Positions 5,508 to 6,247 of a stretch of DNA of 6,247 nucleotides are shown piece after piece. The notes under the pieces were generated by a model. That model had not been told where the DNA came from, did not search any database, and worked only from the letters and a program-made list of their open reading frames with translations. Numbering within the stretch: position 1 is the stretch's first letter; each line of letters opens with the position of its first letter. The stretch is taken from NCBI GenBank assembly GCA_002405835.1, contig DHMO01000017.1, positions 8,381-14,627 of the forward strand, written 5' to 3'. The DNA is from Lentisphaeria bacterium UBA4640. Its GTDB lineage: Bacteria > Verrucomicrobiota > Lentisphaeria > Victivallales > UBA1829. Position numbers and translations under genes: made by a program.

Positions 5508-6247
5508 TTAACGCCGGGAATGAGTTCGGTATTGTACAGGACTCATTCCCCCTCTTTTTAAAGATATCCGCTCATTATTGAAATAGCAAATGTATTCGTG
5601 GAGTTTTCTTTCAAAATCCTTGACGTTTTTGAATTGCTCGCCGAAATACATTTCTGTTTTGAGCCTGCCAAAGAAGTTTTCCATGACACTGTTATCCAAG
5701 CAGTTCCCCTTCCTTGACATACTTTGAGTAATTCCGTGATCTTTCAACATTTGCTGATATTCCCGCATCTGGTATTGCCACCCTTGATCCGAATGCAATA
5801 TCGGAGTTGCATCCCGTGGAAGGACTGCAAACAAACCATTCATCATTGTTCTCGTCTGAGCAAAATTGGGACTCTCACTGATCGAATACGACAGGATTTC
5901 CGAACTAAACAAATCAAGAACTGGGGAAAGATAGACTTTCTGATTGCATACGTTGAATTCGGTAACGTCTGTCGCCAACTTTTCAAAAGGCTTTTCTGCC
6001 TTAAAATCACGATTCAGAAGATTTTCTGCAATCTTGCCAACTGTTCCCTTGTACGAGCGGTATTTGCTTCTACGTTGTCTTCCCAGCATGTTCATATCAT
6101 GCATCAATTTCTGAGTGGTTTTATGGTTGATTTTGCAACCTGTACTACGTAGCACTGCATGCACCCGCCGATAACCGTATCGTTCTTTGTTCTTCTCAAA
6201 AATCTCTTTGATTTGAACTCGGATTAAAGCGTACTTATCCTGCTTGC
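5508..6247 (-). CDS. IS3-family transposase OrfB, partial (N-terminus beyond right edge)
   Basis: On the minus strand the frame is open from the right edge to TAA at 5510-5508, showing about 245 codons, most of a normal OrfB of roughly 270-290 residues. GTG at 6164 is not the real start, because matching sequence continues upstream (KNKERYGYRRVHAVLRSTG). That region is the helix-turn-helix (HTH_21) part typical of IS150-like OrfB. The rve-type catalytic core is complete. The first Asp is in ATDVTEF (codon 5969-5967), the second in LHSDQG (codon 5789-5787), and Glu is in NSVMENFFGRLKTE (codon 5681-5679). There are 35 residues between the last two, giving the DD(35)E pattern. The C-terminus NNERISLKRGGMSPVQYR is the usual family ending. 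No frameshift or stop is seen, so this part looks functional. IS3 elements normally make OrfAB by programmed frameshift, but that site is off the window. Confidence 0.93.
   Translation of the reverse strand, partial: KQDKYALIRVQIKEIFEKNKERYGYRRVHAVLRSTGCKINHKTTQKLMHDMNMLGRQRRSKYRSYKGTVGKIAENLLNRDFKAEKPFEKLATDVTEFNVCNQKVYLSPVLDLFSSEILSYSISESPNFAQTRTMMNGLFAVLPRDATPILHSDQGWQYQMREYQQMLKDHGITQSMSRKGNCLDNSVMENFFGRLKTEMYFGEQFKNVKDFERKLHEYICYFNNERISLKRGGMSPVQYRTHSRR
5516..5560 (+). terminator. Putative plus-strand intrinsic terminator inside the transposase gene end
   Basis: GGGAATGAGT (5516-5525) pairs perfectly with ACTCATTCCC (5541-5550). A U-G pair and a C-G pair can extend the stem to 12 bp, leaving an 11-nt loop. 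CCTCTTTTTA follows (5551-5560), giving a U-rich tail on the plus strand only. It would stop operon transcripts about 120 nt after the last gene. The stem also encodes the last residues of the transposase, so the resemblance could be partly coincidental. Confidence 0.5.

Larger units (their letters stand above)
5478..6247 (-). mobile_element. IS3-family (IS150-like) insertion sequence, partial (continues past right edge)
   Basis: The element has a terminal sequence of IS150-group type at its left margin and an intact DDE transposase frame on the minus strand. Its codons are clearly more AT-rich than those of the operon, which suggests recent acquisition. Because transcription runs leftward, the visible end is the transposase 3' end. 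The other terminus, orfA and the target duplication lie outside the window. The element starts 42 bp after the last operon stop and is convergent with the operon. The exact outer base is uncertain, between 5478 and 5483. Confidence 0.85.

Noticed and set aside
5724..6152. 142-codon plus-strand frame opposite the transposase
   Set aside because: It is antisense to the conserved DDE transposase core and shows no family motif.

Overview
The window most resembles the genome of a Lentisphaerota bacterium, such as a Victivallis-like gut anaerobe, or another member of the Planctomycetes-Verrucomicrobia-Chlamydiae group. This is inferred from gene content only. The signs are a prepilin-type FTLIELLVVIAIIAILAG protein with a variant H-X9-DG motif, a neighbouring AraC-type regulator, and large secreted multidomain glycoside hydrolases. 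No rRNA, tRNA or CRISPR was seen.

Layout. (1) Positions 1-644, minus strand: the N-terminal two thirds of an AraC-family regulator, cut by the left edge. (2) Positions 645-749: a divergent control region in which two sigma70-like promoters face opposite ways and share part of their -10 elements. (3) Positions 750-5435, plus strand: a compact three-gene operon. It encodes a pseudopilin-like protein, a 994-residue exported glycoside hydrolase, and a 284-residue exported beta-sandwich (CBM4/9-like) protein. Gene gaps are 13 bp and a 4-bp ATGA overlap. (4) About 5478 to the right edge, minus strand: an IS3-family (IS150-like) insertion sequence. Its terminal repeat lies 42 bp past the last operon stop, and its intact DDE transposase frame runs off the window.

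How the genes may work together. The AraC-type protein probably senses a sugar or glycan signal and controls the divergent operon. The hydrolase and the non-catalytic binding protein carry related N-terminal or C-terminal carbohydrate-binding-like modules, so they probably act on the same glycan outside the cytoplasm. The pseudopilin at the head of the operon suggests a surface or secretion role linked to the hydrolase. That link is inferred from position only. No native operon terminator is visible before the insertion sequence. The best plus-strand terminator lies inside the element, in the end of the transposase gene.
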